Shown piece by piece: positions 36,807-46,483 of a stretch of DNA of 64,000 nucleotides. Every line of letters starts with the position of its first letter. Position 1 is the stretch's first letter. Below the pieces are notes generated by a model. That model was not told the DNA's origin, did no database searches, and saw only the letters and a list, made by a program, of their open reading frames with translations. Source of the DNA: Bog-473 sp963755495 (GTDB lineage: Bacteria; Actinomycetota; Acidimicrobiia; Acidimicrobiales; RAAP-2); assembly GCA_963755495.1 (NCBI GenBank), contig CAVWJS010000010.1, positions 1 through 64,000 of the forward strand, read 5' to 3'. The position numbers and the translations under genes are program-made.

Positions 36807-39122
36807 GTGACCGCAACCGTCGACTCCCGGGTGCTGCCCGAATCCACAGAAGTGACGCTCTTGATCGGTGGCATGACGTGCGGTGCGTGCGCAGCGCGGA
36901 TCGAACACCGGCTCAATGCGCTCGAAGGGGTGGAGGCTCGGGTGAACTTCGCTTCCGAGCGCGCCACGGCCGTACTGCCGGCTAACGTCACCGTCGGGCG
37001 AATCATCGAGGAAGTCGTCGCAGCGGGCTACTCTGCCGATCTCGCGGAAAAGGACCCGCAGGGAATGGCGGAGGCTCGAGACGAAATCGCCGACCGGGTG
37101 CGGGGCCTGCGACGACGCCTGTTCGTGGCCGCGCTGCTCTTCATGCCTCTGTGCGACACCTCGATTGCCTTCTCGGTGTCGCCCAACCTCCGGTTCGCGG
37201 GCTGGCAGTGGCTCATGGTGGCATTGGCGTCGCCCGTGGTGACTTGGGCGGCGTGGCCGTTTTACCGGGCCGCGGTCCGCAGCGCGCGGCACCGCATGTC
37301 CACTATGGACACTCTCGTCTCGTTGGGCATCATCTCGTCGACGATCTGGTCGCTCTACGCCATGTTCTGGCGCGATTCCAGCCATGTATCGCATTCGATC
37401 CTTTTCATGTTGGTGCATCGTTCCGCGGGCGCCATCTATCTCGACGTTGCGGCCGGTGTGACCACATTCGTTCTGGCAGGGCGATACTTCGAAGCGTGGA
37501 CCCGCCAACGTTCGGGGAATGCACTGCGCTCCCTGGCCGCCGTCGGCGCTAAGGACGTGGGGGTGCTCGACGCCAATGGATTCGAGCGGCGGCGTCCGGT
37601 CTCGGCCCTCGCGGTCGGAGACCGCTTTATTGTCCGACCGGGGGAGACCATTGCCACCGACGGTGAGGTGGTCTTCGGACAGTCTGCCGTCGATCGGAGT
37701 GTGCTGACTGGTGAGTCCCAACCCCTCGACGTGATCCAGGGTGACGTTGTGGTCGGCGGGACTGTCTCGACGAGTGGGCGGCTAGTCGTTCGGGCCACGA
37801 AGGTCGGCGGCGAAACCCAGCTGGCGCAGATGTTGCGCCTGGTCGAGCATGCCCAAAACGAGAAGGCGGCCGTGCAGCGCCTGGCCGATCGGGTCTGTAA
37901 CTTCTTCGTCCCGGCTGTCTTGTTGATCGCGCTCGGAACCATGGCGGCGTGGCTTCTTCTGGGGTACTCCTCCGAGCTTGCGTTCACCGCGGCGCTCTCC
38001 GTCCTGGTCATCGCTTGTCCCTGCGCTCTCGGCCTGGCCACCCCGGCAGCCCTGTACGTCGCCGCGGGCGAGGGCGCAAGGTCAGGGATCTTCTTCAAGG
38101 GTTATCGCGCACTCGAAGCCTCCAGGCAGGTTGACACCGTGGTGTTGGACAAGACTGGAACGCTGACTCTGGGCAAGATGAAGGTGACCGACATTGCCAC
38201 TGCGTCCGGTATGGACGCCCGGGCGCTGCTGCGGTGGGCCGGTGCGCTGGAGCAGGCCTCTGAGCATCCGGTGGCCGTTGCCATCGCCGCACGTGCGCGC
38301 CAAGAGGCCGGGCCGCTCCCCGAGGTGGAGTCGTTTGTCGCCGTGCCCGGCCTCGGGGCTGAGGGCACAGTAGAAGGTCACCGCATCGCCGTGAACCGAC
38401 GTGTGGATCCCATGGATCTGCTCTCGTCTGAGCTCGTTGACCGCTGCACGTCATGGGAACGCCAGGGTCGCACCGCGGTGTTGGTGTGGTGTGACGACGA
38501 GGTGGTTGGATGTGTCTCAGTGGCCGACACCTTGCGTGAGTCGGCCCAACCTGCTGTGCGGCGCCTTCAGCGGCTGGGCCTGCGGTGCGTCCTCATGACG
38601 GGTGACAATGAGGTCACCGCGCGTGCCGTCGCCGACTCGTTGGGTATTACCGAGGTCGTGGCCGGCGCGCTACCAATCGACAAGGTCGACGTCATCCGGC
38701 GCCTACAGGCCGAGGGTCGCTCCGTCGCTATGGTCGGTGACGGTGTCAACGACGGTCCTGCACTTGTCGCGGCCGATCTCGGGCTGGCCGTTGGATCTGG
38801 CACTGATGTGGCCATCAACGCGGCGGATCTCATCGTGGTGCGCGATGACCTCCGCGCGGTGGCCTCTGCCATCGACCTTTCTCGTCGGACCCTGCGCACG
38901 ATTCACGGCAACCTTACGTGGGCGTGTGTCTACAACTTGGCCGCCATCCCCCTCGCAGCGTTCGGACTGCTCAATCCTTTGATTGCAGCTGGAGCCATGG
39001 CGTTGTCGTCGGGCTTCGTCGTGTGGAATAGCTCGCGGTTACGCAGTGTGGTCAAGCCAGCGCGCGGACATGAACGAGCCAGGATCGTGCCAGCTTTGAA
39101 AACGGTGGCTACCCATGGATAA
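36807..39122 (+). CDS. copA: Copper-translocating P-type ATPase
   Basis: From GTG 36807 (771 residues; the frame is open to 36723). One N-terminal heavy-metal domain has GMTCGACAARIE (Cys 25 and 28). The P1B core follows: the channel motif CPC in VIACPCALGLATP, phosphorylation site DKTGTLT at about residue 448, SEHPVAVAI, GDNEVTARA and MVGDGVNDGPAL. CPC with this layout indicates Cu(I) (or Ag(I)) export across the membrane at the cost of ATP. The next gene overlaps its end by eight bases. No CsoR or CueR gene is in the window. Confidence 0.94.
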   Translation: MTATVDSRVLPESTEVTLLIGGMTCGACAARIEHRLNALEGVEARVNFASERATAVLPANVTVGRIIEEVVAAGYSADLAEKDPQGMAEARDEIADRVRGLRRRLFVAALLFMPLCDTSIAFSVSPNLRFAGWQWLMVALASPVVTWAAWPFYRAAVRSARHRMSTMDTLVSLGIISSTIWSLYAMFWRDSSHVSHSILFMLVHRSAGAIYLDVAAGVTTFVLAGRYFEAWTRQRSGNALRSLAAVGAKDVGVLDANGFERRRPVSALAVGDRFIVRPGETIATDGEVVFGQSAVDRSVLTGESQPLDVIQGDVVVGGTVSTSGRLVVRATKVGGETQLAQMLRLVEHAQNEKAAVQRLADRVCNFFVPAVLLIALGTMAAWLLLGYSSELAFTAALSVLVIACPCALGLATPAALYVAAGEGARSGIFFKGYRALEASRQVDTVVLDKTGTLTLGKMKVTDIATASGMDARALLRWAGALEQASEHPVAVAIAARARQEAGPLPEVESFVAVPGLGAEGTVEGHRIAVNRRVDPMDLLSSELVDRCTSWERQGRTAVLVWCDDEVVGCVSVADTLRESAQPAVRRLQRLGLRCVLMTGDNEVTARAVADSLGITEVVAGALPIDKVDVIRRLQAEGRSVAMVGDGVNDGPALVAADLGLAVGSGTDVAINAADLIVVRDDLRAVASAIDLSRRTLRTIHGNLTWACVYNLAAIPLAAFGLLNPLIAAGAMALSSGFVVWNSSRLRSVVKPARGHERARIVPALKTVATHG

Positions 39123-39831
39123 CCACATGCCGATCCTGTCGGACCTTCTGGCGGTGGCCATGCTGGGTGTTGCGGTGTATTGCATCGGACGCCTTGTCCT
39201 CTCGTTCGCCGCGCGCCGCAAATCGCAACATGATGCGGACGCGGTGCATGCCTTCATGGGAATTTCCATGGCGGGCATGCTGTCGCCGTCCTTGGCGGCG
39301 GTTCCCACCGGTCTGTGGGTGATGATCTTTTGTGCCACAACCCTGTGGCTTGGGTGGAGGGTCGTGCACGATGTAGACCCGATCGCTCAGCATCTGCCGC
39401 ACCTGCTCATGAGTACAGCCATGGTCTACATGTTGATCGTGGCGGGGTGGATGGGCCCAATGCGCGGTTCGGCGACGGTCACGGCGGGGATGGAGGGGAT
39501 GGCCATAGGTGCAGCCCGCTGGCCGCTCCTCACTATCGTCATTGCGGTGCTGCTCATGGGCGACGGGGCCTTTACCTTCGGACTCAAGATGCGGAACGTG
39601 GTGCCGCAGCGAATGGAGACAGAGTTGGCTCTCGCTCGAGTGGGCGAGGGTGATACTCCGCATGGAGGGCAGCACATGTCTCCGGTCCTGATGGCCGCTG
39701 GGTCAAGCGTCGATCCGATCACTGGGGCAGCCGTCGCTCCGGCCCGTGGGGTACTCGCCCCCCGTTCCGCGATGGTGTGTCAACTCGTCATGTCCTTCGT
39801 CATGGGGTACATGCTGCTCTCGCTCCTGTAG
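39115..39831 (+). CDS. DUF5134-family membrane protein, Met-rich, coupled to copA
   Basis: The 238-residue protein overlaps the copA stop by eight bases, so translation is probably coupled. It has about six membrane helices. It is rich in Met (about 23 residues), including HAFMGISMAGML, STAMVYML, GWMGPMRGS and GGQHMSP, with several His near helix ends. DUF5134 proteins are actinobacterial membrane proteins of unknown function. The coupling and the Met/His content suggest a copper-handling role, but that is inference. Confidence 0.8.
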   Translation: MDNHMPILSDLLAVAMLGVAVYCIGRLVLSFAARRKSQHDADAVHAFMGISMAGMLSPSLAAVPTGLWVMIFCATTLWLGWRVVHDVDPIAQHLPHLLMSTAMVYMLIVAGWMGPMRGSATVTAGMEGMAIGAARWPLLTIVIAVLLMGDGAFTFGLKMRNVVPQRMETELALARVGEGDTPHGGQHMSPVLMAAGSSVDPITGAAVAPARGVLAPRSAMVCQLVMSFVMGYMLLSLL

Positions 39832-39884
39832 ACGCCTCGGGGTGTTCTCGAGTCCTCGCGAGGTTGATCACTGGTGGGGGAGCC

Positions 39885-41345
39885 TCAGCTCGAGGCGCGC
39901 CAGCGACGTTCGAAGGGGAGACGCCAGTTCCGGGGGGCGATGAGCTCGCGGATGGAGTCTGGTCCCCACGTCCCCGGCTCGTAGGGCTGGACGGGGGGAG
40001 GATTCTCCAAGAGGGGAGCGGAGAGCTCCCACAGCCGCTCTATGCCCTCGGCGGTATTGAACAGTGTGTGGTCGCCGATCATGGCATCGTGGATGAGGCG
40101 TTCGTAGGCCTCCAAGACATCGGCGTCCTGGCCGGTCTCGTGCAATGCGAACTGCAGACTCAATTTCTCGAGGCTCATGCCCGGGCCAGGCTTCTTTCCA
40201 TAGAACGACAGCGAGAGCTTGGACGAGTCGGCCAGATCGAACGTCAAGTGGTCCGGCCCCTGCGACCCCACGCCCGATCCCGCCGGGAACATACTCTTGG
40301 GAGGCTCGCGAAAGGCGATGGAGATGATGCGCTCACCTCCGCCCAGCCGCTTTCCGGTGCGGAGGAAGAACGGCACTCCGGCCCAGCGCCAGTTGTCGAT
40401 TTCGCAGCGCAGAGCGACAAATGTTTCGGTGTCCGATTCTGGCGCCACTCCGGGAATGTCTCGGTACCCCACGTACTGACCGCGCACGACCTTTGTCACG
40501 TCGAGGGGGCGCAGCGAGCGGAAGACCTTGTTCTTCTCTTCACTGATAGCGCGGGATTCGAGAGCGGTCGGTGGTTCCATTGCCATGAAGCCGAGAATCT
40601 GAAAGAGGTGCGTGACCACCATGTCCTTGAAGGCGCCGGTGGCTTCGTAGAACTCGACCCGATCGTCGACCGAAAGAGTTTCGGGGACGTCGATCTGCAC
40701 ATGATCGATGTGGTCGCGATTCCAAATTGGCTCGAACAACCCGTTGGCGAAGCGAAAGGCCAATATGTTCTGCGCCGCTTCTTTCCCGAGGAAGTGGTCG
40801 ATCCGGAACACCTGCTCTTCGTCGAAGATCCGGTGAACGGTCTCATTGAGAGCCTTGGCGCTGGCCAGGTCCACTCCGAAAGGCTTCTCCATGATCACCC
40901 GTGAGCGGTCGACGAGGTCTGCCTTGCCCAACATCTCGACGGTGTCCGCCGCAGCGATCGGCGGAATGCTGAGATAGTGCAGCCGTCGGACCTCCCCTCC
41001 GATCGACGCCTCTGCCTCTGCCACCGCCGCGGCCAGGCCATCGGGTCCGGCAGACTGCGGGACAAAGCTGAGATTCTTTTCGAAACCCGCCCATTGCAGA
41101 AGCGAGATCTTCCCGGTGGCGTACTGGTCGCACGCGTGCCGTGCCAGATTGCGGAATTCCTCGTCGGTTAACTCGCTCCGGGCGACGCCGACGATCCGGT
41201 AGTCAGGAAGCATGCCCGATTGCGCCAGGTGGAGAAGCCCTGGGAGTAGCTTTCGTGCCGCCAGGTCCCCAGTCGCTCCGAAAAGGACGATGACGTGCGG
41301 GACCAACGCAGGCGTGGCCGGTTCTTCGGAAATGTGTTCGATCAT
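39885..41345 (-). CDS. zwf: Glucose-6-phosphate 1-dehydrogenase
   Basis: Start ATG 41345, with AAGGTGA upstream (486 residues, the normal length). It has the N-terminal nucleotide-binding GATGDLAARKLLPGL, EKPFG, and the active-site signature RIDHFLGKE with the catalytic His, then FLRTGKRL. It oxidises glucose-6-phosphate to 6-phosphogluconolactone with NADP+ or NAD+, the entry to the oxidative pentose phosphate pathway. No other pathway genes are next to it, unlike the usual zwf-opcA-pgl cluster. Confidence 0.96.
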   Translation of the reverse strand: MIEHISEEPATPALVPHVIVLFGATGDLAARKLLPGLLHLAQSGMLPDYRIVGVARSELTDEEFRNLARHACDQYATGKISLLQWAGFEKNLSFVPQSAGPDGLAAAVAEAEASIGGEVRRLHYLSIPPIAAADTVEMLGKADLVDRSRVIMEKPFGVDLASAKALNETVHRIFDEEQVFRIDHFLGKEAAQNILAFRFANGLFEPIWNRDHIDHVQIDVPETLSVDDRVEFYEATGAFKDMVVTHLFQILGFMAMEPPTALESRAISEEKNKVFRSLRPLDVTKVVRGQYVGYRDIPGVAPESDTETFVALRCEIDNWRWAGVPFFLRTGKRLGGGERIISIAFREPPKSMFPAGSGVGSQGPDHLTFDLADSSKLSLSFYGKKPGPGMSLEKLSLQFALHETGQDADVLEAYERLIHDAMIGDHTLFNTAEGIERLWELSAPLLENPPPVQPYEPGTWGPDSIRELIAPRNWRLPFERRWRASS

Positions 41346-41354
41346 TGTGGTCAC

Positions 41355-41795
41355 CTTGTCGGTTGCCGCTCGTTGAGAGGGGATTGGTTGGCCCCCGTGG
41401 CCCCGGCCACGGAGAGAGCTTCAAACTCGTGCGGGTCCGTCTGCCCATGGGGATTGACCGTTTCTGTCACGTCGCCTTCAGGGAAGGGGTTGATCCACAG
41501 AAGTGACGACAGGGTCCCCTTTGACGTAGCCGGCCATTTTGCGGGCGGTACTGAGTCGACGATGTGCAAGATGTGCCTTCCCGGCTCAAGGCGAAGCGAC
41601 CAACACTCAAACTTTAGGCGCCTGCTGGGCCCGCATCGGTCAGGCTGGATCGCACGGGCGCAGTGTGAACGGATTCCATTTTTGTCCCATCAGGCGCCCG
41701 CACCGCGCCTGAACCTGCGATGGAGGTTGTACCAGGGCAAATCGCTTTCGAACGGAACACTATTGGTCCTCCCGGGAGACCGTGCGAAGCAAACC
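41355..41795. other. Intergenic region between zwf and the nitrilase gene
   Basis: About 440 bases. The promoter for reverse-strand zwf should lie near 41360-41450. ORFs here are motif-free. Nothing else is supported. Confidence 0.45.
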
Positions 41796-42636
41796 TCATT
41801 CGTCGCGGTAAAGCGACGGTCGGCGTCCCTCTGCGAGCAGCATGCCGATGCCGTCCTTCCGGTAGGCCAGCTGAAGGTCGATACGGTGCACAAGCAGCTC
41901 CGGCGGATGCGTGCAGCCGGGGACCGCTCTGGTCGCCTCTGCCACGACGGTGCCAGTCGGGGCCACGATCCTGCTGGCGCCAAGCAGGGTCGTGGTCGGA
42001 TGGGCGCCGCATTGGTTGGACTGGATCCACCACTGGCTGTTGGCCAGGGCCAGGGCAGGGTAGAGAACGTCCCAGGTCGTAGCTCCTTCCACCTCGTAGG
42101 CCGAAGGAGCGACGATCAGGCGCGCGCCACGAAGTTGCAGCGTTCGCGCCACCTCGGGGAAGTCGCCGTCGAAGCAGACCACGACGCCGACGACTCCCAG
42201 CGCCGGGTCTTCGAAGGTGGTCAGGCGGTCACCGGGACGGAAGATGGACGGTTTCCCCCGTCGGGGGGTAAAGGTGCGCCTTGCGGTGGCAGGCCACCAA
42301 CTCACCATGCGGATTGAGCACGAGGGCGGTGTTGTAGAGCGCACCATCATCTCCCTTCTCGGGCACGCTACCCGCGACCAGCCAGATATTCGCAGCTTGT
42401 GCCGCCACGGCGAGGCGCTTGCGCCGCGGACCCTCGATGGACTCGGCCGTGCGGAGCGCGTCATGGGCGAGAGTGGCGGGATCGTAACCGCAGGGCCATA
42501 ACTCGGGGAGGACGAGGAGCTCGACGCCTCTCGCCGCGGCCAGATCGATCATGTCGAGCGCAACCTGCAGGTTCCGTTTGGCATCGCCCGGTGTGGCAAG
42601 CCACTGAGCGATCCCAATCTGGAGATCACGCTTCAC
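41796..42636 (-). pseudogene. Nitrilase/carbon-nitrogen hydrolase, frameshifted
   Basis: From ATG 42636 the N-terminal half holds the catalytic Glu in LLVLPELWPCGYD and the Lys in CHRKAHLYP. After about 130 residues the frame fails between a C5 run (42255-42259) and a G6 run (42263-42268, plus strand). One base fewer lets it continue as KPSIFRPGDRLTTFEDPALG, with the catalytic Cys region VVVCFDGDFPEVARTL and APSAYE to the stop at 41796. The corrected length is about 280 residues. It would cleave a nitrile or amide C-N bond. Either a pseudogene or one sequence error. Confidence 0.82.
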
Positions 42637-42810
42637 GTATGCACCCGCCCCGCCCTCACAAAGGGCTTGTCGTCATGTGGTGTTTCCAGGGTAGGACGGG
42701 ACCATTCGATGCCGGTTTCAGCTGCGTGAATGCACTGTTACATCGTGCGACCTCTGACCGCGGCCGCCCCAAGGCTCAGCGGGTCACCCGCGTTGGGTGC
42801 CACTGAGAAG

Positions 42811-44028
42811 TCAATCGTCGATGGCCTGATACACCAGGGCGCGCAGTTGGGCTCGGAAGGGATAGGCCGATGAGGGCAGGAGCTGGGTCATGAACACGAC
42901 AAAGAGGTCCTCGGACGGGTCGACCCAGAACGCCGTGCTGGCCGCCCCGCCCCAGTAGAAGTCGCCTACCGACCCTGCCATCGCGGTGGCGACCGGCCCG
43001 AGGCCTACGGCGAAGCCCAACCCGAAACCGACACCATCGAACCCGGCTTCCCCGAAGCCGCCGATGGCCATGTCCGACAAGATGGCTCCACCAGGAAGGT
43101 GATTGCTGGTCATGAGCTCCAAGGTCTTGCGGCCGAGGATGCGCCGCCCACCGAGCTGGCCGCCATTAAGGAGCATTTGGCAGAAGGCGATGTAGTCCTG
43201 GGTGGTCGAGACCAGGCCACTGGCACCGGAAAGGTACGAACGCCGGCGCAGATAGGGGCTCTCCAGGCCACTCTCGAGCAGCGCAGGGGTGCGAGCAGGC
43301 CGAAACTGGTAGAGCGCGACAAACCTGTCTGCTGACTCCTCGGGAACGAAGAACCCGGTGTCGGTCATCCCGAGGGGAGCGAAAATCTCCCGCTGGAGGT
43401 AGTCGTCGAATCGGTCCTCCGCCAGGATCTCGACCAAGCGCCCGACGATGTCAGTGGAGAGCCCGTAATTCCAATGGGTCCCTGGGTGGAATTTCAGGGG
43501 GTATTGGGAGAGAAGAGTAGTGACCTTTTCCAGGGTCATCCCGTCCTTCTGGGTCTCGCGGGCCGCGGCGAACTCGTCATCGATCGGATGGCCGGGAAAG
43601 AGCCCACCGGGCAGCCCGGTGGTGTGCATGAGGACGTCACGCATGTTCATGGGACGCTGCGGCTTCACCTTGGTGATGGAGCCGTCGGGTTGTATCTCGC
43701 CCACCTGCAGGCCGCTCCACTCGGGAATGAAGCGATGGACCGGATCAGTGAGCTGGAACATGCCTCGCTCATAGAGCTGCATGAGGGCGATGGACGCGAT
43801 CGGCTTGGTCATCGAATAGATGCGAAAGATGGCGTCCTCGCGCATGGGAAGGTCCTGCTCGCGGTCCATCAGTCCAATTGATCGGTAATACGCCACGTGA
43901 CCGCCGCGCACGACGGTGACCTGACAGCCGGCGATCTTGCCCGGCGCTACGTAGTTCTGTTCGAAGTGGTGAGTGATTCGTTCCAAACGAGCCGGGTTCA
44001 TCCCTGCTGCTTCGGCCTCGACTTTCAC
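42811..44028 (-). CDS. Beta-lactamase-fold serine hydrolase (esterase/DD-peptidase type)
   Basis: The 405-residue protein has the catalytic SxxK in YSMTKPIA, the Tyr-type second motif in HWNYGLSTD and the late block GGAASTAFWVDP in place of the usual KTG/HTG. The sequence MNMRDVLMHTTGLPGG is typical of this class C-like family (EstB/LovD-like). No signal peptide is evident, so it is probably a cytoplasmic esterase or transesterase rather than a beta-lactamase. It stands alone. Substrate unknown. Confidence 0.9.
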   Translation of the reverse strand: MKVEAEAAGMNPARLERITHHFEQNYVAPGKIAGCQVTVVRGGHVAYYRSIGLMDREQDLPMREDAIFRIYSMTKPIASIALMQLYERGMFQLTDPVHRFIPEWSGLQVGEIQPDGSITKVKPQRPMNMRDVLMHTTGLPGGLFPGHPIDDEFAAARETQKDGMTLEKVTTLLSQYPLKFHPGTHWNYGLSTDIVGRLVEILAEDRFDDYLQREIFAPLGMTDTGFFVPEESADRFVALYQFRPARTPALLESGLESPYLRRRSYLSGASGLVSTTQDYIAFCQMLLNGGQLGGRRILGRKTLELMTSNHLPGGAILSDMAIGGFGEAGFDGVGFGLGFAVGLGPVATAMAGSVGDFYWGGAASTAFWVDPSEDLFVVFMTQLLPSSAYPFRAQLRALVYQAIDD

Positions 44029-44154
44029 GCGTCCCTCGTTCCTCTACCCCATCAGGTGGTCGGCGCCCGTCGCATCGGGCGTGCCCTCGAGAGTACTCGC
44101 CGAGGCAGCTGAATCAGGTGGCGGGGCGGTGTGCCAGAGGAAGCCAGAGGATCC

Positions 44155-44853
44155 TCACTCAGCGTGAGGATTGGCCACGAGCTGGTAGCCGATGCCGGGA
44201 ACGGTGCGCAGGGTTCGACCCTCGTCGTCGTTCAGCTTCTTGCGCAGCCGATGAATGTAGACGCGCACGTAGTTGGACTCTGCTCCATAGCCGGGCCCCC
44301 AGACGTCCTTGAGGATCATGTGGTGCGTGCACACCTTCCCGGCGTAGCGAGCCAGGTAGGCCAACAAATCGAACTCCCGGCTGGTCAGCGGGAGCGTTGC
44401 TCCACCCATCTTCGCCATGTGGTGCACCATGTCGACTTCCAGCTCACCGACCTGCATGATCGTCCCGGGAGATGACCCGTTACCCTCGCGCGAGGCAGCA
44501 TGACGAAGGGCGACCCGTAAGCGAGCTTCCAGCTCGGCCATACCGAAGGGTTTGGTGATGAAGTCGTCCGCCCCGCCGTCGAGTGCCTCAACCTTGCGGT
44601 GTTCATCGCCGTAGGCAGACAGAACAACGATCGGGATCTCGGAGAACTCACGGATGCGCCGACACACCTCGAGCCCGTCCATGTCGGGCAGACCCAGGTC
44701 CAAGATCACCAGCTCAGGGTGGAGCAGCGCTACTTGCGTGATTGCATCAGTTCCTGAGTGAGCAGTGACGACCTCGTCGCCACGGGCCGTGAGCCCAATA
44801 CGAAGTGCCTTGAGCAGCGCCAGATCATCGTCGACAAGCAGGACCTTTGTCAT
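44155..44853 (-). CDS. kdpE: OmpR-family response regulator, KdpE-like
   Basis: The 232-residue protein has a receiver domain with the acidic pair at Asp 8-9, phospho-acceptor Asp 52 (VILDLGLPDMDG) and the conserved Lys in TKPFGMAELEAR. The C-terminal winged helix ends in VRVYIHRLRKKLNDDEGRTL and GIGYQL. It overlaps its sensor kinase gene by four bases. Classical KdpE controls the Kdp potassium pump in response to K+ limitation or turgor, but no kdpFABC genes are in this window. Confidence 0.9.
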   Translation of the reverse strand: MTKVLLVDDDLALLKALRIGLTARGDEVVTAHSGTDAITQVALLHPELVILDLGLPDMDGLEVCRRIREFSEIPIVVLSAYGDEHRKVEALDGGADDFITKPFGMAELEARLRVALRHAASREGNGSSPGTIMQVGELEVDMVHHMAKMGGATLPLTSREFDLLAYLARYAGKVCTHHMILKDVWGPGYGAESNYVRVYIHRLRKKLNDDEGRTLRTVPGIGYQLVANPHAE

Positions 44854-46409
44854 GTGCTTCGACCACGCATGCTGGCCACGCCGGTGGCGGCAGGCACGGT
44901 GAAGACAACCCGTGCGCCCTGTTTCGTCGCGGGGTCGATCCAGATGGAGCCGCCGTGGGCCTCTACGAAGGCCTTGGCGATCGCCAGACCAAGCCCAGCC
45001 CTCGCCCCTCCGCTGTTCTGACTGAACATCTCGAAGACCCGCTCTCTTTCTTCAGGGGCAATGCCAGGACCCTCGTCGGCCACAGAAAGCTCGATGAGGG
45101 GCGCCAGGGGCTCTCCGACGATCCGTGCACCGATGTTGATGGGGCGATCGGGTGGCGAGAGGCGCGCGGCATTTTCCAAGAGATTGGCCAGAACCTGTCC
45201 GATCAGCACATGATCGATCGAAAGCAAGGGGAGATCTGCGTCAGTCTCCACGCGCACACGACTCCGCGAGACGAGGCCGTCGACGGCGGCCACTGCCTCT
45301 TCCACCAACTCGTCGAAAGGAATGAGCGTGGGGCGCACAGCGAGTGCCCCCGACTCGATGCGCGTCATGTCGAGCAGGTTCGTGACGAGACGGGCCAGAC
45401 GATCTGATTGCAACTCGATGAGCTCGAGCAGATCGGCCCGATCCGTGTCGGTCATGCCAGGCATGTTCTGGCGCAGGCTCGAGACGGCGGCCTTGACAGA
45501 GGCCAGTGGCGTGCGGAGATCGTGGGAGACCGCTCCCATCATCGCCCCCCGCCAGCGATCGATCTCCTCTAAGAGTCGGGTACGCATGGCTTGGTCCTGA
45601 AGCTGTGCCCGTTCGACCGCAAGAGCCGCCTGGTTGGCAAATGTCCCGAGCAGTGCGCGGTCCTGGCGAGCGAACCGGGCCTCTTGGAGCACCAGAAGTC
45701 CAACCGGTCGATTGCTCGCCACGAGCGCCACCGCGATGCGACTGGCCGCTTCTCCCCCGGCCATGCCGAGCGACCTCGTCTGCCCCTCGTTCGAGGTGAG
45801 CGAGGCCAACTCCTCGGCGGTCAACGCTTGACCGTGACGCGCTGCCACAAAAAGATCTGGTCCGTCGGCGCCAGGCACAGTCGTTTTTTCCGGCAGCAAG
45901 AGGGCAGTCCAGCGCGGGGCGAAGACGGTCTGCACCGTGGCCGCGATGTGGTCGAGCAGCTCGGAGATCGTGAATTCTCCGATCAGGGCCTGGGAGAGTT
46001 CGAAGAGGCGGGCCGCGTCCTGCTCGCGACGACGAGCCTCATCACGCGCTGCATTGAGGTTGGTGACGACCTGGGCTACCAGCAGTGTCACGACGAGATA
46101 CACGACCAGTGCCAGCCAGTTCGCTCCATCGTGAACAGTCAAGGTGCCATAAGGAGGGAGGAAGAAGACGTCATAGAGGACGAAGCCGACAACCGAGGCC
46201 AATGCCCCCGGGGTAAAGCCCCCGACAACGACGCCGACCACGACGGGAATCACGAACGCCAAGGCGGCGGTCGCGATGCTCAGGTGGGTCCGAAAAGGCA
46301 CCAGTATGGCCACGAGGGCGCCTTGCGTGGCCAAGGAAAGGAAGCCGCCAAAGAGAGCCCTCCGATGCGTCTGGTTGCGCGCGTGCACCGTTGGCGTTGC
46401 GTCGGTCAT
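44850..46409 (-). CDS. Sensor histidine kinase, short KdpD-like
   Basis: From ATG 46409 (519 residues; AGGAAC upstream). It has four N-terminal helices of the DUF4118 type, with VGFVLYDVFFLPPYGTLTV as in KdpD, a GAF-like region (residues about 175-285), HisKA with the phospho-His in SHDLRTPLASVKAAV, and HATPase with NLLENAARLS, DEGPGI and GGARAGLGLAI. The N-terminal KdpD sensor and universal stress domains are absent. It should phosphorylate the adjacent KdpE-like regulator. The signal may differ from that of full KdpD. Confidence 0.9.
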   Translation of the reverse strand: MTDATPTVHARNQTHRRALFGGFLSLATQGALVAILVPFRTHLSIATAALAFVIPVVVGVVVGGFTPGALASVVGFVLYDVFFLPPYGTLTVHDGANWLALVVYLVVTLLVAQVVTNLNAARDEARRREQDAARLFELSQALIGEFTISELLDHIAATVQTVFAPRWTALLLPEKTTVPGADGPDLFVAARHGQALTAEELASLTSNEGQTRSLGMAGGEAASRIAVALVASNRPVGLLVLQEARFARQDRALLGTFANQAALAVERAQLQDQAMRTRLLEEIDRWRGAMMGAVSHDLRTPLASVKAAVSSLRQNMPGMTDTDRADLLELIELQSDRLARLVTNLLDMTRIESGALAVRPTLIPFDELVEEAVAAVDGLVSRSRVRVETDADLPLLSIDHVLIGQVLANLLENAARLSPPDRPINIGARIVGEPLAPLIELSVADEGPGIAPEERERVFEMFSQNSGGARAGLGLAIAKAFVEAHGGSIWIDPATKQGARVVFTVPAATGVASMRGRST

Positions 46410-46483
46410 AACGTTCCTGAAGATCGGTTCACCTCTGACGGAGTGTAGTGATGAGGCTGTTCGACGAGCCGAAACGCCCGTCG

